Shown: positions 13,701 through 25,785, numbered from the stretch's first letter. The stretch is 64,000 nt of DNA from Xestospongia bergquistia (GCA_963965975.1 OZ014420.1:5606001-5670000), one strand, 5' to 3'. Notes: a model not told the origin generated them from the sequence alone. Made by a program: numbers and translations.

Positions 13701-14160
13701 ATTCACAAAGACAAAAACAGACAGAGAGGGAGGTTTCAATGCATATCTACTACTGGTATTATGTGTGACATACCTTGGACCAAATACTAAATCAAAGAAA
13801 AAATTTTGAGATTGTGGAGTTTCAGTTCTTACAATATCGCTGAAGCTGTTAATATCATATTGTGAAGACTGTTTACGACGTGGTTCAGGTTTTGCTATGA
13901 CAACAGCTTTATGTTCCAATTCAACATGAATACACTGCAATAATAATAGCATGAGAGAAAGGATATTCAAATGAACCGCATTATGAACTCACTTGTTGTG
14001 CATCTTCTTTCCTCTCTCTTTCTATAAGTGGTCTTACACGAACTGCCACTTTAAAACTGGTACCTACATCATTAGTTTGTGAAGGAGAAGATGAAGTTGA
14101 AGGAGAAGAAAAAGAAGAGCTTGGCAGACGTTTTTTTGAAGATGTTTGGATGAACTCCAT
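7709..14160 (-). CDS. Kinesin with C-terminal DEP domain and ankyrin repeats
   Basis: About 30 small exons, start ATG 14158-14160, stop 7709-7711, roughly 1,100 aa. Motor (exons from 14160 to about 12240): [25 protein letters not shown]-loop [38 protein letters not shown] (switch I), [10 protein letters not shown] (switch II), [37 protein letters not shown]. Then a coiled coil (11.35-12.15 kb), a Pro-rich linker ([13 protein letters not shown]), a DEP-like domain ([10 protein letters not shown].. GTDAVQWFG.. [16 protein letters not shown].. FYQF; 10.22-10.93 kb) and about seven ankyrin repeats ([71 protein letters not shown]), ending [15 protein letters not shown]. Splice phases from coiled coil through DEP to the first ankyrin exon all match with no stop, which supports one protein. 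The motor is N-terminal; I cannot assign the kinesin family. DEP domains bind membranes or partners and ankyrins bind proteins, so a cargo role is inferred. Two separate genes remain possible. Confidence 0.8.
7757..7862. repeat. (GATG)n microsatellite
   Basis: Imperfect GGATGGAT repeats with interspersed AGAATAGAT, within the last intron of the kinesin gene. Confidence 0.9.
9720..9880. repeat. AT-rich tandem repeat
   Basis: Variants of CTTATACCTTAATATCATATA repeated about eight times inside an intron of the kinesin-ankyrin gene. Confidence 0.8.
10700..10739. repeat. (CA)n microsatellite
   Basis: Uninterrupted AC dinucleotide run of about 38 bp in an intron upstream of the DEP-coding exon. 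Confidence 0.95.
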
Positions 14161-14618
14161 ACTGGCTTAGTGAAATGTTGGGTGGGGCTGACAGTGTTTT
14201 ATTCCGAATACAAGGAGGCCTATGCGATGATGGTCATGAATCTCATTATTAAGTTAATGAATATTACTATATTAAAATTGTTTATAGCAACCTGTCAATA
14301 ACATAGCCCATAATAAGGATGATATCATAATGATGTCATCACATGCTTGAATAAATTATTGTGAATAGTGATAACTTGTAATAGACATTGCAATAAATTA
14401 TTGATAACTACCAGTGCAATTAACAAATGTATACAATTATAAACACACTGATAAACTATAATACATACAACTTAAACAAAACATGTACACAAAATTACAT
14501 TAAATATATAGCCAGGTAGCCGTACTACAATCAACGCAGACACAATTAACATAAAATACACTCAACACAGATATTCACTCATGAAGTCACAGTACTCTAA
14601 TATCTATCACACTCTTAG

Positions 14619-14649
<31 letters not shown>

Positions 14650-15120
14650 TAGTATATCCACCCACTCAAAGCCACATCATTACGTAACCATGCAACCTGA
14701 ACCAAATATAAACTACCACACGCACAATATTGAATTTATTCACATTACATTTCACAATACAAACTAGTAGCTTCATGTTACAACTGGAGGTATTCCTTGC
14801 TACTATGATATTCTATTGTCGTTAAAATAACTACATTCTTCTCAAAAATTCAATAAATATAAGGTCTAATAGATGTTCCTGGGAAAGATATTACAAACAT
14901 AAAGACAATGAAGTATTTGGAAATAGAAAAAACACAATAAATCATCAAACATTGTAAAATCATCATGTAAAAGTGATACAACAAAAGAGTGCTATTGTGC
15001 TTACTATGTCAGTGAGCAATGGTTGTGTACAACGACAAAGTCACATGACGATCACATGACTCAAAAGTTTAAAAATAATATTATAGTCTATATGTTAGGC
15101 CTGGTTGCTATGGTGACAAG
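14161..15120. other. Intergenic spacer between Homer 3' end and kinesin 5' end
   Basis: AT-rich, both neighbours on the minus strand. It holds a (CA)n run at about 14617-14647, several CACATGA-type motifs (15039-15062), and the presumed Homer 3' UTR and kinesin promoter. No open frame with splice support was seen. Confidence 0.6.
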
Positions 15121-17879
15121 TTAGTTTTGAAGGTTGCTAGACATTTCTTGATGAAGAGAGACAAGGTGTTGAAGTTGTTCTCCCAAAAGAGAATGCTTCT
15201 CTCTGATGATCAGGAGTTGTGCTCGGTTAGAGGATGTCATCTCTGATACTTGGATTTGTGACTCAGACAGCTTTGTTTGTAAAACTTGTTTCTCTCTTGT
15301 TGCCTCCTAAACACATAATTAATAGGAAGTTGATTATATAATGATGACAACATTACATTTAATTTCTCTTGGGTAGCAGACAGTGATCCTTGAAGTCTTG
15401 TTACTTCCTAATAAGGTTAAATAGATTAGAGGTGTTTGATTATTTAACGAATGGGGGTTACCTCTCTTTTTGATTCCAAGTCAGTTTGTACTGAAGACAG
15501 ACATTCTTTTAATTCTTCATTTTCTTTTTTCATACTCTCAAATTCTTCAGGTGAGTTAGTTGCTTCAAGTTCAGATACCTACATGAGGAGAGAGAGAGAG
15601 AGAGAGAGAAATATAGTCATTATTCTATCAATTATTGTTATATCCAGCACCTTTTTCTTCAATTGATCACACTCTTCTTTGTACTTCTGCAATTGTCTCT
15701 TCCATTCTGCTACATGTAGTGTACTCTCCTCAAGAGCAGCAGTCAACATGGCATTATTATTTCGTAATGTCTGCATTTCTGTCTCCCATTTCTTTACATT
15801 CTGAGCACTATATTGAGACATACAATATTATATTAAGAGAATAAGGTAATACAACTTACCTGCTTGCTAAAGCTACTTTCAATTTGCTGTTCTCAAATTT
15901 GAGTGAGTCAATTTGTTGATCAAGTGGTATTGGTTTACCTGAAGGATTACGAGATACAGGATTACTAGAAACCTACAAAAAACAGACAGTATCAAAAAAT
16001 AAAATAATAACAATAAAAATGCTAGTCAATTTAAGTATGTTCTTACTTCGTCATTGTGTTTTTCGGTACCATTAACAACACTTGAATTAACAGGAGTTGA
16101 TGTGGTACTTGTTGGTATGCTTGATGTGCCAGCAGCTGTTACAATAGTGGTAACAGTCGATGAAAGAGGAGTAGAAGAGATTGGTGGATGGACAACACGA
16201 GGGTGAGGTAATTTAACATGTACTTCATTAACTTTTATATCAGACTCTTTGTCTGATTTGTTACTTGATTCATCACCAGTTGAAGTACTTCGAGTTGGAC
16301 TCATTACTTCATCACCACTTAAATAAAAAAGAATGAGATTAGAGTTGCTCTCTCTCTCTCCCTCCCCCTCTCTATCTCTCTCTTACTCACTTTGTATTAG
16401 TGCTAGTAATGGTGGTAGGATTAGTACTGCTGGGTCTAATAATATCACTATTTACTGCTGGAGTTGGTGTTGAAGAGAGTTCTGATAAAGATCTTTGCTT
16501 CTTCCGTTCTTCCAAGAGAGCTTTAGCAGCACTCTTTGCCTCCATGAACTTATCTGAAAACTAGAGAAGAAACAAATTGAAAGTAAAATTAATGTTATTG
16601 GATGTATGAAGTCTTTAACATCAAATGATATTGAGGCCATCAAAGACTATCATGAAAACATTTCACAGATAAACTTGAAAAGGGAACACTAACAGAGAGA
16701 ACAGTTATATGAGGTCATGAAGCCAATCCAATATCTATATTTAATTTGGTAATAACCTATACTTGTCATATCAAGCAACCTCAATATAATTTCCCTGTAC
16801 TACTAATGTAATGTCTGCCACATCCCACTAAACTAACAAACTCACTTGAACTAGATCTTTCTCTGAACCAAATCCCAGACCATACACTGTATTAGCACGA
16901 TGATCAGACCATTGACCAAATTTGGGTGACGTCTTAGTGAATGTCATATTAGCAGTCACGGTACTGTTCACTAGAGCCTGTGACAAAGAGGAAATAGTAG
17001 TAGCTTATACAGGTCCCTTAGTTGTACATAACTCATAATAATTAGCATTGCTGTCATGCTAACTATGTACTTAAACAAGCAATGCTAAATAGTTAACAAC
17101 CTTAACATCAGCAACTCAGATGTTAAGAGTATCTCAATCAATTTACAATAAAATACTTGTCATATGATAATATGTTTATTACGTGCTCACTAACTGCAAT
17201 GAAATATATTGGGATGGTTATTTCAAAGCAACTAATGTCAGATAAAGCAACATACAAGTAAAAAATATTTACAAAATGTACTTTAAACTAACTGTACTAT
17301 TCCACACAAAAGTCACTAGTAAGTGTTCTGGCAATACAATATAATACTATTCCCAGAGGGCTAACTAACTCACAAAATCCACTACAAACACGTATCTATA
17401 ATACACACAATATCATAATACTATATTTTACTTTGCCTCCATCAATAGCTATAATACGATATGTCTTCCTGGTTGGGTCATGATAATAAGCTACCAGAAC
17501 AGCTGTCGATGAGGAGGGTAGCCATTTTTTCTTAGTCTCAGGATCAATTTGAAAGACGTGTGCTTTTACTGTTAATACTGCTTTCTCTCTATTAATGAAA
17601 GGGAACAGTAACTATTAGAAATATTCTACTAATATTAACTGGTACATTAATCACACTAAGTGACTTGCCATTCTTTCATTAGTGAATAGAGTACTTTCTG
17701 TGATGCCAGAAGTCATTAATATGGTACTATAATCTAATTCTTTGTATCTACTAGTTATTATAAAGTATTGCAATTCTGTTCTTGTCCATACTTATTGGGT
17801 ATCTAGTGTTTATATAATATTGCTAGTGGTCCTTGAAAAATAACAAAAGATTACTAAACTATACTGCTACTCACCCCAT
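15121..17879 (-). CDS. HOMER: Homer scaffold protein (EVH1 + coiled coil)
   Basis: About ten exons: 17875-17879 (ATGGG), 17432-17586, 16847-16979, 16390-16560, 16048-16318, 15860-15973, 15650-15808, 15462-15578, 15358-15407, 15121-15307. Seen: [70 protein letters not shown] and [20 protein letters not shown], an almost block-by-block match to the Homer EVH1 domain (human [40 protein letters not shown]). A Ser/Thr/Pro linker follows (16.05-16.3 kb), then [20 protein letters not shown] and a coiled coil to the C-terminus ([20 protein letters not shown]), the Homer tetramerisation tail. Known: Homer EVH1 binds PPxxF ligands (mGluR, IP3R, Shank). A non-coding 5' exon ending in a GTAAGT donor near 18050 is likely. 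Head-to-head with the CREB3-type gene. Confidence 0.95.
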
Positions 17880-18019
17880 TTTACTATGCTCAGCAATACC
17901 CTCCAAATTACAGTAACCTAAAGAAGATAAAAATGGGCCATCTAATACAGTGATCTAACGTCCTGAGATAGTGTTGGCCAACGCCCACTATTGCTAGCTG
18001 CTCAGACGCTGCCATGTTG

Positions 18020-18396
18020 AACTCACAGTCGTGGCACTTACCTTTCTAAAATGTCTCCTCTTACTTGAGAGATCTGTTGTGTTCCTGTGATATGGATAGG
18101 TCTTGAAACAAAGAAACAAGGAAGGATTCGAGTAATACAGTCACAACAAATTTGCAACACCCCCAAACATAACCACACCCAAATCAAAGAAACAAATCTC
18201 CATGGCAACAGAGACGTGCTGACACTAAACTAAAAATAGAAATTACGTAATGCACAATCTATTTATAGATCTGGCTTTTACTATAGAGACACGTCAACGC
18301 TTCCACGTACTGGTTGTTGATAGCTACTACAGGACGGTCAATCTGACCTTGTCATAATAGTTAATAGTCGTCACTTAGAACTAAGAGTCAGGCAAG
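18020..18396. promoter_or_regulatory. Divergent Homer / CREB3-like promoter region
   Basis: Holds the Homer 5' non-coding exon (donor near 18050), a CCACACCC motif at 18173-18180, a perfect palindrome ATTACGTAAT at 18242-18251 (a PAR/C-EBP-type bZIP site), and TATTTATAG at about 18260-18268 on the CREB3 side. Confidence 0.5.
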
Positions 18397-20256
18397 ATGG
18401 CTACTGATAGTATTTTGCCTCTAACAGTCGACAATACTTCACTCAATGTGGATCCTTTACTAGATCTCGATTCTATTCTCTTATCAACTGATTTCTCAGC
18501 TAATGATGCCCTCTTGTCTGGACTACTAGCTACAGACCAAGTAAGAGATCATCTTTAATAGCCACTCTCATTCACTCTTTTGTATTTTAGGATTTCTTGA
18601 ATGATCTATTCAATCCCCCTGACACTGTCGGACCTACCCCTTTGTTACCTGACCCATCACCACCATTCAATGCTGTATCATCCCCGACATTAATGACAAC
18701 AGACTCTGTTACTGCATATCCAATGTATTTACCACATGAACCCTACCAACCACCAGGAGAAATGGGCATGTACGATCATTCACCACACAGCAGCGAAGAC
18801 CAATATTCTCCTCCTTGGAGTACCGGGGGTAGTACCTCCGGACTTGGTCCCACAGTCTCTGAGCATTCATTTAGTACATCACCTGGACCAAAAAGTAGTC
18901 CTGAAAATAAAGGAGGGTGGTTTGGATCAGAGATGCCTATCACTCAAATGATAGATCCTTCAACTGGACTTCCTAATATGGAAACAGTTTCTAAAGATGT
19001 ACACATTGATGTCGGTATGTATATGTCAAAATGGGCCCAAATAACTAGCATCTAAGCAAAGATCTTTTTGATCAACACATTAGTCAATAAGCCACACCTC
19101 CTAATTACTCGTACTTCTTTTATATAGAATTTGATGAGGAACTAGAGGAGGACGAGGAAGAGGAGGAAAAGTCAACTGAACTTAAAAAGGGACGTTCTTC
19201 AGAGAGGAAGACAGGTTCACTGACTTTAACAGAAGAGGAACAAAAATTATTAGTTGAAGAAGGCATTCATTTACCAACTGACATGCCATTAACTAAAGTA
19301 AGTTTATGTGGTTATCATGTGACCAGTCACATGACTTATGTGTTATAGGCAGAGGAGCGTCATTTAAAACGAGTTCGTCGGAAGATCAAAAACAAACAGA
19401 GTGCTGCAGAAAGTCGAAAGAGAAAGAAGGAATATGTAGATGGACTAGAAAAGAGAGTCGAGAAATGTACGGCACAAAATTTGTCATATAAAAAGAAGAT
19501 ACATACACTTGAAGAGGAAAATAAGTGAGTCATTATTACATGACACACTAGCTGTTGAAATATTCTTGTTCCTTAGGTCACTGTTGAGTCAGTTAAGAAG
19601 ACTTCAGGCTCTTGTCTCCCAATATAATCCCACTAAATTACAGACTGGTAGCTTTCTCATGGTAAGTGCTGTCTAGTTTGTGTCATTACCAAACACATAA
19701 CTATATACTTGTATTATAAATGCCGAGTCAACTTTCTGTATAATTGTAACTGCTCTCTCTTATCTAGATTTTGGTATTATCCTTCTCTCTTCTTATCGTT
19801 CCTCGTGTCTATTCTCCTCAATCTAATGCTGTCTATACTAGTCTTGGTGGTCGATCTCGTACATTACTTGATGTACAAGCTGATGAGTTTGGCAATGTCA
19901 TTGATCCAGACACTGGACAGGTAATTTACTAAGAAGACAGATTTTAATATTACTGCTAATAATGTAATTTTAAATAATGTGTTTTTGATCTGTGCAATGC
20001 AAGAGAAATCATGTGTTATTAATAAACTGTCTGCATTGTAAATTCATTTTCACCTTGCATATAGTAAGGAGAATGCCTCGACTGCTTTATTCTGCTCTTT
20101 GCATTATAAACTGATAATGTCTGTTTTTCTTTATAGATTATTAATGACAGAGGTGTATCAGCTGTACCACCTCCACCATGGAGATTTCAAAGTCCTGCTC
20201 TCAATGTGAACTCATCTCCTCACTTATCTTCCAATGTAAACTCACCAGACTTATGA
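18397..20256 (+). CDS. CREB3L: CREB3-family membrane-bound bZIP transcription factor
   Basis: Seven exons (18397-18540, 18591-19014, 19127-19297, 19350-19526, 19577-19661, 19768-19920, 20138-20256). Seen: acidic N-terminus ([20 protein letters not shown], then DFLNDLF), a Pro/Ser-rich activation region, an Asp/Glu run, the CREB3 signature [20 protein letters not shown], basic region [20 protein letters not shown], a leucine zipper from about GLEKRVEKC, and a hydrophobic segment [20 protein letters not shown]. Known: CREB3/CREB3L proteins sit in the ER membrane, are cut by S1P/S2P in the Golgi, and drive secretory and ER-stress genes. The residues after the TM (PRVYSP) resemble the luminal site region but S1P cleavage is not demonstrated. 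Stop at 20254-20256. Confidence 0.93.
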
Positions 20257-20410
20257 TACTCTCTTTATTGTTTTATAATGAATGTCCTGTTTGTGACCCT
20301 TTCTTAATACTGTAGTATTAACAATAATAATAATATTAATAACTAATATTGAGCCACGCCCATAAGTTTAACTGAACGAGCTCCACCCAAGATTAACACA
20401 ATATGAAAAG

Positions 20411-22785
20411 ATGGCAGTTTTACTAACTCGAGAAAATCAAGACAATAGACCTAATCCTTCTAATTTGCCTCGAGTAACAGTACGCAACTTACCCGTCTCA
20501 ACTCCTGAGAGATTTCAGACTGGTATCGTAACAGGACGTACATCCAATGTCTATAGTTGTGATAATCCTGGTAGAGAAGTGTTTTGGAGAAGTAACTATG
20601 GAAGGTATAACTTGAATGAATGGAAAGCTACTAATATTCCATTTCTGTGTTGTTTTGAATCACCTTGTCTGAATTATTTGCAGGAGACAAAGTCAATTAA
20701 GTGATGGAGGATTCCACGGTCCATTGGGTCACAAATACCAAGAAGTGGGCAACGTGGAACTTGATGATAAAACTTTGATTCTGCAAGCACTAGGCCAAGT
20801 ATGCTGCTGTATCATTATGACACATGTATTATATATTTCTCACTAGATGCATACACAGCCATTAGAACTGACTACAAAAAATCTGAAGGCAAACAACGAA
20901 GGAGACATTTTAGGTCCATTGCCAGCTCTTCGAGCTCGTACTCCATCCCAGTTTCCAGATAGGCTATTAGATCTTCATTCTGAATTAGGCAGAGTAGAGT
21001 AAGTTTTTTATTGATTCTTTGTCCATCTTTGATGTTCCTTACTATAGTTCACAATTAGATCAAGTTAAAAAGGGACGTGGATTATTTCATATGTTCCGAG
21101 ATGAACAGAAGAGAAAGGTATTATATACAAAAAATGTGTAATGTTCTTTGATTACATGAGATAGGAAATTGAAGCAAAACAAATTGCTGAAAAACAGGCA
21201 AAAGCTAAATCTGGTGAGTTGGTACAAGCAACAGTGCAAGATCCACAAGATTCTTCATTACCTTCCACTGCCCAACAAGAGCAGTAAGTAACTGTCATGT
21301 CAAAGACATATTAATGAGGTGTGTGTGTCATAGGTTAGTGACTAGTACTGATGAGGAGAAAACAGTTGATGAAGTGTAAGTTATCTAAAGAGCATATTCT
21401 ATATATTATAATATTAGACTTGGCATTAAGCTTAAATTATATTCTAGAGAACTGAGTTACTATAAATTGTGTGTTCTGGTCTGGATTCTCGAGTGTATGA
21501 AATTGGAGTCTCCAAATTATATGCCAAGTCTGCATTCCTTCTTCCAAACAAACAAGTAATGATCATGTGTTTCCTAGTTGCAATGTTATGACATCATTTC
21601 TTTAGGCCTGTTATTGTTGAAGAGAAAGGACGTAGAGTTTACGATAGAACTGTGACTTTGCTAAAGCAATGGGATCAACTGATTCTATCTAAAGATAGCC
21701 ACACAAATGTAGTACCTTCTATAAAGGAGTCCATTAATCTAATAAGGCCTTCATCTAAATTGGAACGTCTTAAGAATGAAGAGCAAAGACTTCGTAAACA
21801 AAAGAAACTAAGTGTATATTTTAGTAAATAAAATATGATAGCAATATTCTGTGCTTTTCTCTAGCCTGAACAATTGGAGAAATTGAAGCAAATTATTGAA
21901 GAAGAGCTCAATCATTCTAAAAAGAAGTCTAAAAACTCCATTAAGCAACTCATGGAGGTAGATACCATCAATTCTTAATGTGCCAAATTATGTTTTCTAT
22001 CGTCTTTATAGGCTAAAACTAGGCAACAATATACTCCTAAGTTGCCAAAAATTACTCCTGTCCCCATTGTGACTCTGGATACTGACACTGTTCGGCATAA
22101 CTTTGCTTCTGTTGATAATGACCGTGGTATGATTGTGCATGAACAGTTGTCAGTAATGTCTAGGTAAGTAGTACACAAAAGTCATTTAGATCAGAGTTTG
22201 GATACTATGTGTTTCTTGCTCTCTCTCTCTCTTTCTCTGTGTATGTGTATGTAGGGAACGTCAGGAGGCATTAGAACAGCGGTTTTCATCCCTTCAAGTA
22301 TCTGGTAATATGTGGACAGATCTTAATCACATGAGACAAGGAGTGGAAATTGAAACAACAATAATGGCACACAACAAATTGATGATGAACTATAACTGGT
22401 AAAACCTGCATGTGAAACTAGTTGACTAGACAATCTTGTATCAACTATTTGTAGGCTAGCAGAGCTAGAGTCTATATTACCAGTGGGAGTCCATTCTAAT
22501 CAATATTGTCAAGATCTCTTACAACAACTAGCTGGTCTTCAACAATATATGAGACAAGTTGGTCCTCAAAAAATGTCACAAGAAAAACTAATATCAGTGT
22601 TGAGTTTGTTGAGACCTTGGGAACTAGCAGCCCCTACCATTTCAGCTACTATTGAGGTAATTCATGTGTAACAGAATAATTATATGTCTTTTCTTTATTA
22701 GTTCATTATACATCATGTCATTTATATTGTTCCTGAAGATTATCAATTATGGCTACAGTATCATACCAAGAAACAATCGTTATAG
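20411..22785 (+). CDS. Uncharacterised coiled-coil protein
   Basis: About twelve exons (20411-20605, 20682-20798, 20848-21000, 21049-21117, 21166-21281, 21334-21376, 21606-21810, 21865-21956, 22011-22163, 22255-22399, 22455-22655, 22702-22785); splice phases join without stops, about 510 aa. I do not recognise the family. Seen: NLPRVTVRNLPVSTPERFQT at the N-terminus, a basic coiled-coil centre (FRDEQKRKEIEAKQIAEKQA; LERLKNEEQRLRKQKK; LEKLKQIIEEEL), and a compact C-terminal region (WLAELESILPVG, GLQQYMRQVGPQKMSQEKL, SLLRPWELAAPTISATIEF, PEDYQLWLQYHTKK). No signal peptide or TM. The conserved-looking tail suggests an animal-wide, perhaps ciliary, protein, but that is a guess. An intron at 22211-22254 ends with a (CT)n tract. 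Confidence 0.75.
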
Positions 22786-23574
22786 TAGATATACAGTCTT
22801 GACTAATACCAGACTTATCTTATTAATTTTATTATAAGCAGTTAAGCATACATTTTTTATGATAACTAATACTATGTACAGAAATATTTTCAATAGATAA
22901 TACTCTATTTAGCATTTTAAATTGCAAAAAGTAGCTAAGCAGCATAGCCTGTACTTTGTCCTTTCAAAACTTTTTTACAGTTGCCAACACATTCATAGCT
23001 ATGTATGGACAAATAAGAGTACCTAGATTATCTATATTTTTATTGGGAGGACAACAAGAGTTGATATTAGTTGATGGTGTAGTCAATATGTAGACAAGTT
23101 TACCACTTCTTCCTGCTTTGGTTGTCATAAAAATGTCAGTGATGTTCTTTAGATTTTCAATTTCATTTGCTATAAGTCATTTTGGACAATGTTACACTTT
23201 GCTGATCACTAAGAAAGTTTGTGGGAAAGTGTTTCCTTGTAAGGTGAAGTTGGAGACAGTTAAAGAGAGGACATACCTGTTAGTACAAAGTTTCTTATTT
23301 GTTACTAATAGTTGTGGTAACTATTTTATCTTTTATTTGCATATATTAAAATTCTGTGGCTATATTTCAGTACTTTCAATTTTCTTGCTGCTTAAGTCTT
23401 GTTGCCACTAGCTACATTGTTAACGTTTTGTTACTCATCGATATAGTAGATTGGTTTAGATAGCTAGTGAGATAGTGAATTTTTGATACCTGCTATTTCA
23501 ACTGTGAAGATCATTCACAGGAAGGTTAAAGTTCAGTAGCTTTATTGGCTGCTTAAATCCTGTATTTGGTGGCT
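22786..23574. other. Spacer without a supported gene
   Basis: AT-rich. A 97-codon frame at 23118-23411 starts at a non-ATG codon, is hydrophobic because of T-richness and lacks splice support or recognisable motifs. It probably holds the 3' end of the preceding gene and the promoter/5' UTR of the following one. Confidence 0.5.
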
Positions 23575-25671
23575 ATGTTGTTGTGGACTATCCTTCTTTT
23601 TGTGTTTGCTTCCACTTCTATTGCTTTTACTAATGGGAGCAATGTTCACTCATTTCAAATATATGAGATATGTAAATCTCAAAACAATTGGACAGGAAAT
23701 ATTAGCACAGTGTATGGGAGTTGTCCTCTCTGTTACAGTAGCTCACTGTGTGTAGAAGGTAGAACAGGAAGACTATGTGGGACATGTAGTCCTGGGTATG
23801 GAGTTCCTATTAACCAACTGAATAAGTGTGTCCATTGTGACCAGCATCCATTACCTGGTTCAGTAATATTTATCTTAATACAGCTCGTGCCAGTCACTGT
23901 GGTTGTGCTGATGATAGTAATCTTCAACATACAACTGACCAGTGGATTTGTAAGTGGACTGGTCTTCTATTGTCAAATGTTGAGTGTGGTGTATCCTGGT
24001 CTTAATCTTAATATTATGGTAATGCGTTATATTTATGCTAGTTATAGTCTTAAGGATAATTGTGGGTATGTTGATCATTATTATATAACATTGCCATCCA
24101 ATATATTCAATTTGAATTTTGTGGCCTTCTTAGTCAACTATCCACTCTGTATAACATCCAATATGACACCACTCCAAGCTATATCATTCTGGTATGTTAT
24201 ACCTACATTTCCACTGGCCCTTCTACTTTTGGTCTATATCTGGATTACAATGTATGATAAAGGATTTAGGTGTGTAGTCACTGTAACACAAACTGCTCAT
24301 CGTCTGCTAGCACGTTTCTGGCGGATTACTAACACTGAACGCTCATTGATTCATTCTTTGTTCACAATATATTTATTATGTTTCACTCAGCTTGCTGCTA
24401 CTTCTCTTCAACTATTACATCATGTCGTATGGTCTGTTGGGAGAAAGTGGAATGAAAGTGATACTGTCTTCTTCTATGATGGAACTGTTGAGTACTTTGG
24501 TTGGCCTCATTGTATAGCTGGGATCTCAGCTATCATTGTGTTAGTTTTTATTGTAATCTTACCAATGCTCTACATACAACTATATCCATTTAAGATATTC
24601 CATATTATACTAGAGAAGCTACATTTAAGATATGAAATGCTGATATTGGTAGGGGACATGTTCACTGGACCCTATAAGAATGGTTCCAATGATGATAGTT
24701 ATGATTATCGTTTCTTTGCAGGGCTTTTTCTAATTGTGAGAATCATTATTCTATGCTTACACTTCACACCTGGTGCAAATGGATTTATCCTTTTTTCACA
24801 ATTGACAATATTTGCTATACTTGCAGGACTGATTACAATCTTTCGTCCTTACAGGAAAAACATCCACAGTGCTTATAATGTGGGATTTTTGTTATATTTG
24901 GTATGTCTTTGTGGTTTCAGTTTGATTCATGGCAGTACCAAATCTGGTGACAAAATAATATTCAGTTTTGTCTTTCCTTTTGGTTTGTGGCTACTTATAT
25001 ATGGAAATGTGCCACGATGGGTTTTTAAAAAATTAGAAAGTTGTTACAAATATTTTAAAGTTAACAGACAGCGACAACAAAGTAATTCGCCTCTAAGCGA
25101 AGGACATCAAGACACTCAACCTTTACTTGGTGATGATGATGATAACTGGGTTGCTGATCGTATGGAAAATCCAGATAACTATGATGAACGTCATGCTCGA
25201 CATGCACCTTACGATTTACAAGTCTCCCAACCTCAAAAAAAAGCTGTTCATGTTACTTATGGCAGTACAGATACTGCATTAACAACACACAATCAGTACG
25301 AGGCTCAAATATCAGAAAGAGACACAAGCTGTAGTCATGTGTCCACATCTAGAGACTCAGAAGGTTTATCACTCCATCCTGTACCTGAAACAGAAAGAGA
25401 TGCAAGCTGTAGTCATGTGTCGACATCCAGAGACACGGAAAGCTTATCACTTCATCCTACATCCCAATCAGATAGAGACGCAAGCTGTAGTCATGTGTCA
25501 ACATCCAGAGACACGGAAAGCTTATCACTTCATTCTACATCCCAATCAGATAGAGATGCAAGCTGTAGTCATGTGTCAACATCCAGAGACACGGAAGGTT
25601 TATCACTTTCTCTTCATCTTGCAGCTACCTGTAAAACAAGTTATGGAAGTACTAATGAATCTAGTCTGTGA
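23575..25671 (+). CDS. Multi-TM surface protein, beta-helix family member lacking the helix
   Basis: Intronless, about 698 aa from ATG 23575. Seen: signal peptide (MLLWTILLFVFASTSIA), then directly the Cys-rich block CPLCYSSSLCVEGRTGRLCG, TCSPGYG, KCVHC, and about nine TM segments between residues 95 and 480 (e.g. SVIFILIQLVPVTVVVLMIV, AISFWYVIPTFPLALLLLVY, IIVLVFIVILPMLYIQLYP), with GDMFTGPYKNGS before a TM containing LIVRIIILCL. The LCGxCxxG + GPYK..R blocks match the C-terminal halves of the genes at 29027-38507 and 53004-56705. The large N-terminal beta-helix of those paralogues is absent. The cytoplasmic tail has an acidic patch (LLGDDDDN) and four ~28-residue repeats. Function unknown; receptor- or channel-like by topology only. 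Confidence 0.85.
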   Translation: MLLWTILLFVFASTSIAFTNGSNVHSFQIYEICKSQNNWTGNISTVYGSCPLCYSSSLCVEGRTGRLCGTCSPGYGVPINQLNKCVHCDQHPLPGSVIFILIQLVPVTVVVLMIVIFNIQLTSGFVSGLVFYCQMLSVVYPGLNLNIMVMRYIYASYSLKDNCGYVDHYYITLPSNIFNLNFVAFLVNYPLCITSNMTPLQAISFWYVIPTFPLALLLLVYIWITMYDKGFRCVVTVTQTAHRLLARFWRITNTERSLIHSLFTIYLLCFTQLAATSLQLLHHVVWSVGRKWNESDTVFFYDGTVEYFGWPHCIAGISAIIVLVFIVILPMLYIQLYPFKIFHIILEKLHLRYEMLILVGDMFTGPYKNGSNDDSYDYRFFAGLFLIVRIIILCLHFTPGANGFILFSQLTIFAILAGLITIFRPYRKNIHSAYNVGFLLYLVCLCGFSLIHGSTKSGDKIIFSFVFPFGLWLLIYGNVPRWVFKKLESCYKYFKVNRQRQQSNSPLSEGHQDTQPLLGDDDDNWVADRMENPDNYDERHARHAPYDLQVSQPQKKAVHVTYGSTDTALTTHNQYEAQISERDTSCSHVSTSRDSEGLSLHPVPETERDASCSHVSTSRDTESLSLHPTSQSDRDASCSHVSTSRDTESLSLHSTSQSDRDASCSHVSTSRDTEGLSLSLHLAATCKTSYGSTNESSL
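25313..25615 (+). repeat. Four coding tandem repeats (~84 bp, ~28 aa)
   Basis: The unit is (S/T)(E/D)RDxSCSHVSTSRDxExL followed by SLHP-type residues, repeated four times in the cytoplasmic tail. Copies 2-4 are nearly identical at DNA level, so expansion looks recent. Confidence 0.9.
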
Positions 25672-25785
25672 AATTTTCACCACACACCCATGTTAAATTT
25701 TATGCATATTGCAATCATGCATAATATATTATAAGTGTTATTCAATAAAAATTAATATTTCCCTTCACTCAATAGTCTATGATAA

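Noticed and set aside
23118..23411. 97-codon hydrophobic ORF
   Set aside because: Non-ATG start, T-rich composition and no motif or splice context.
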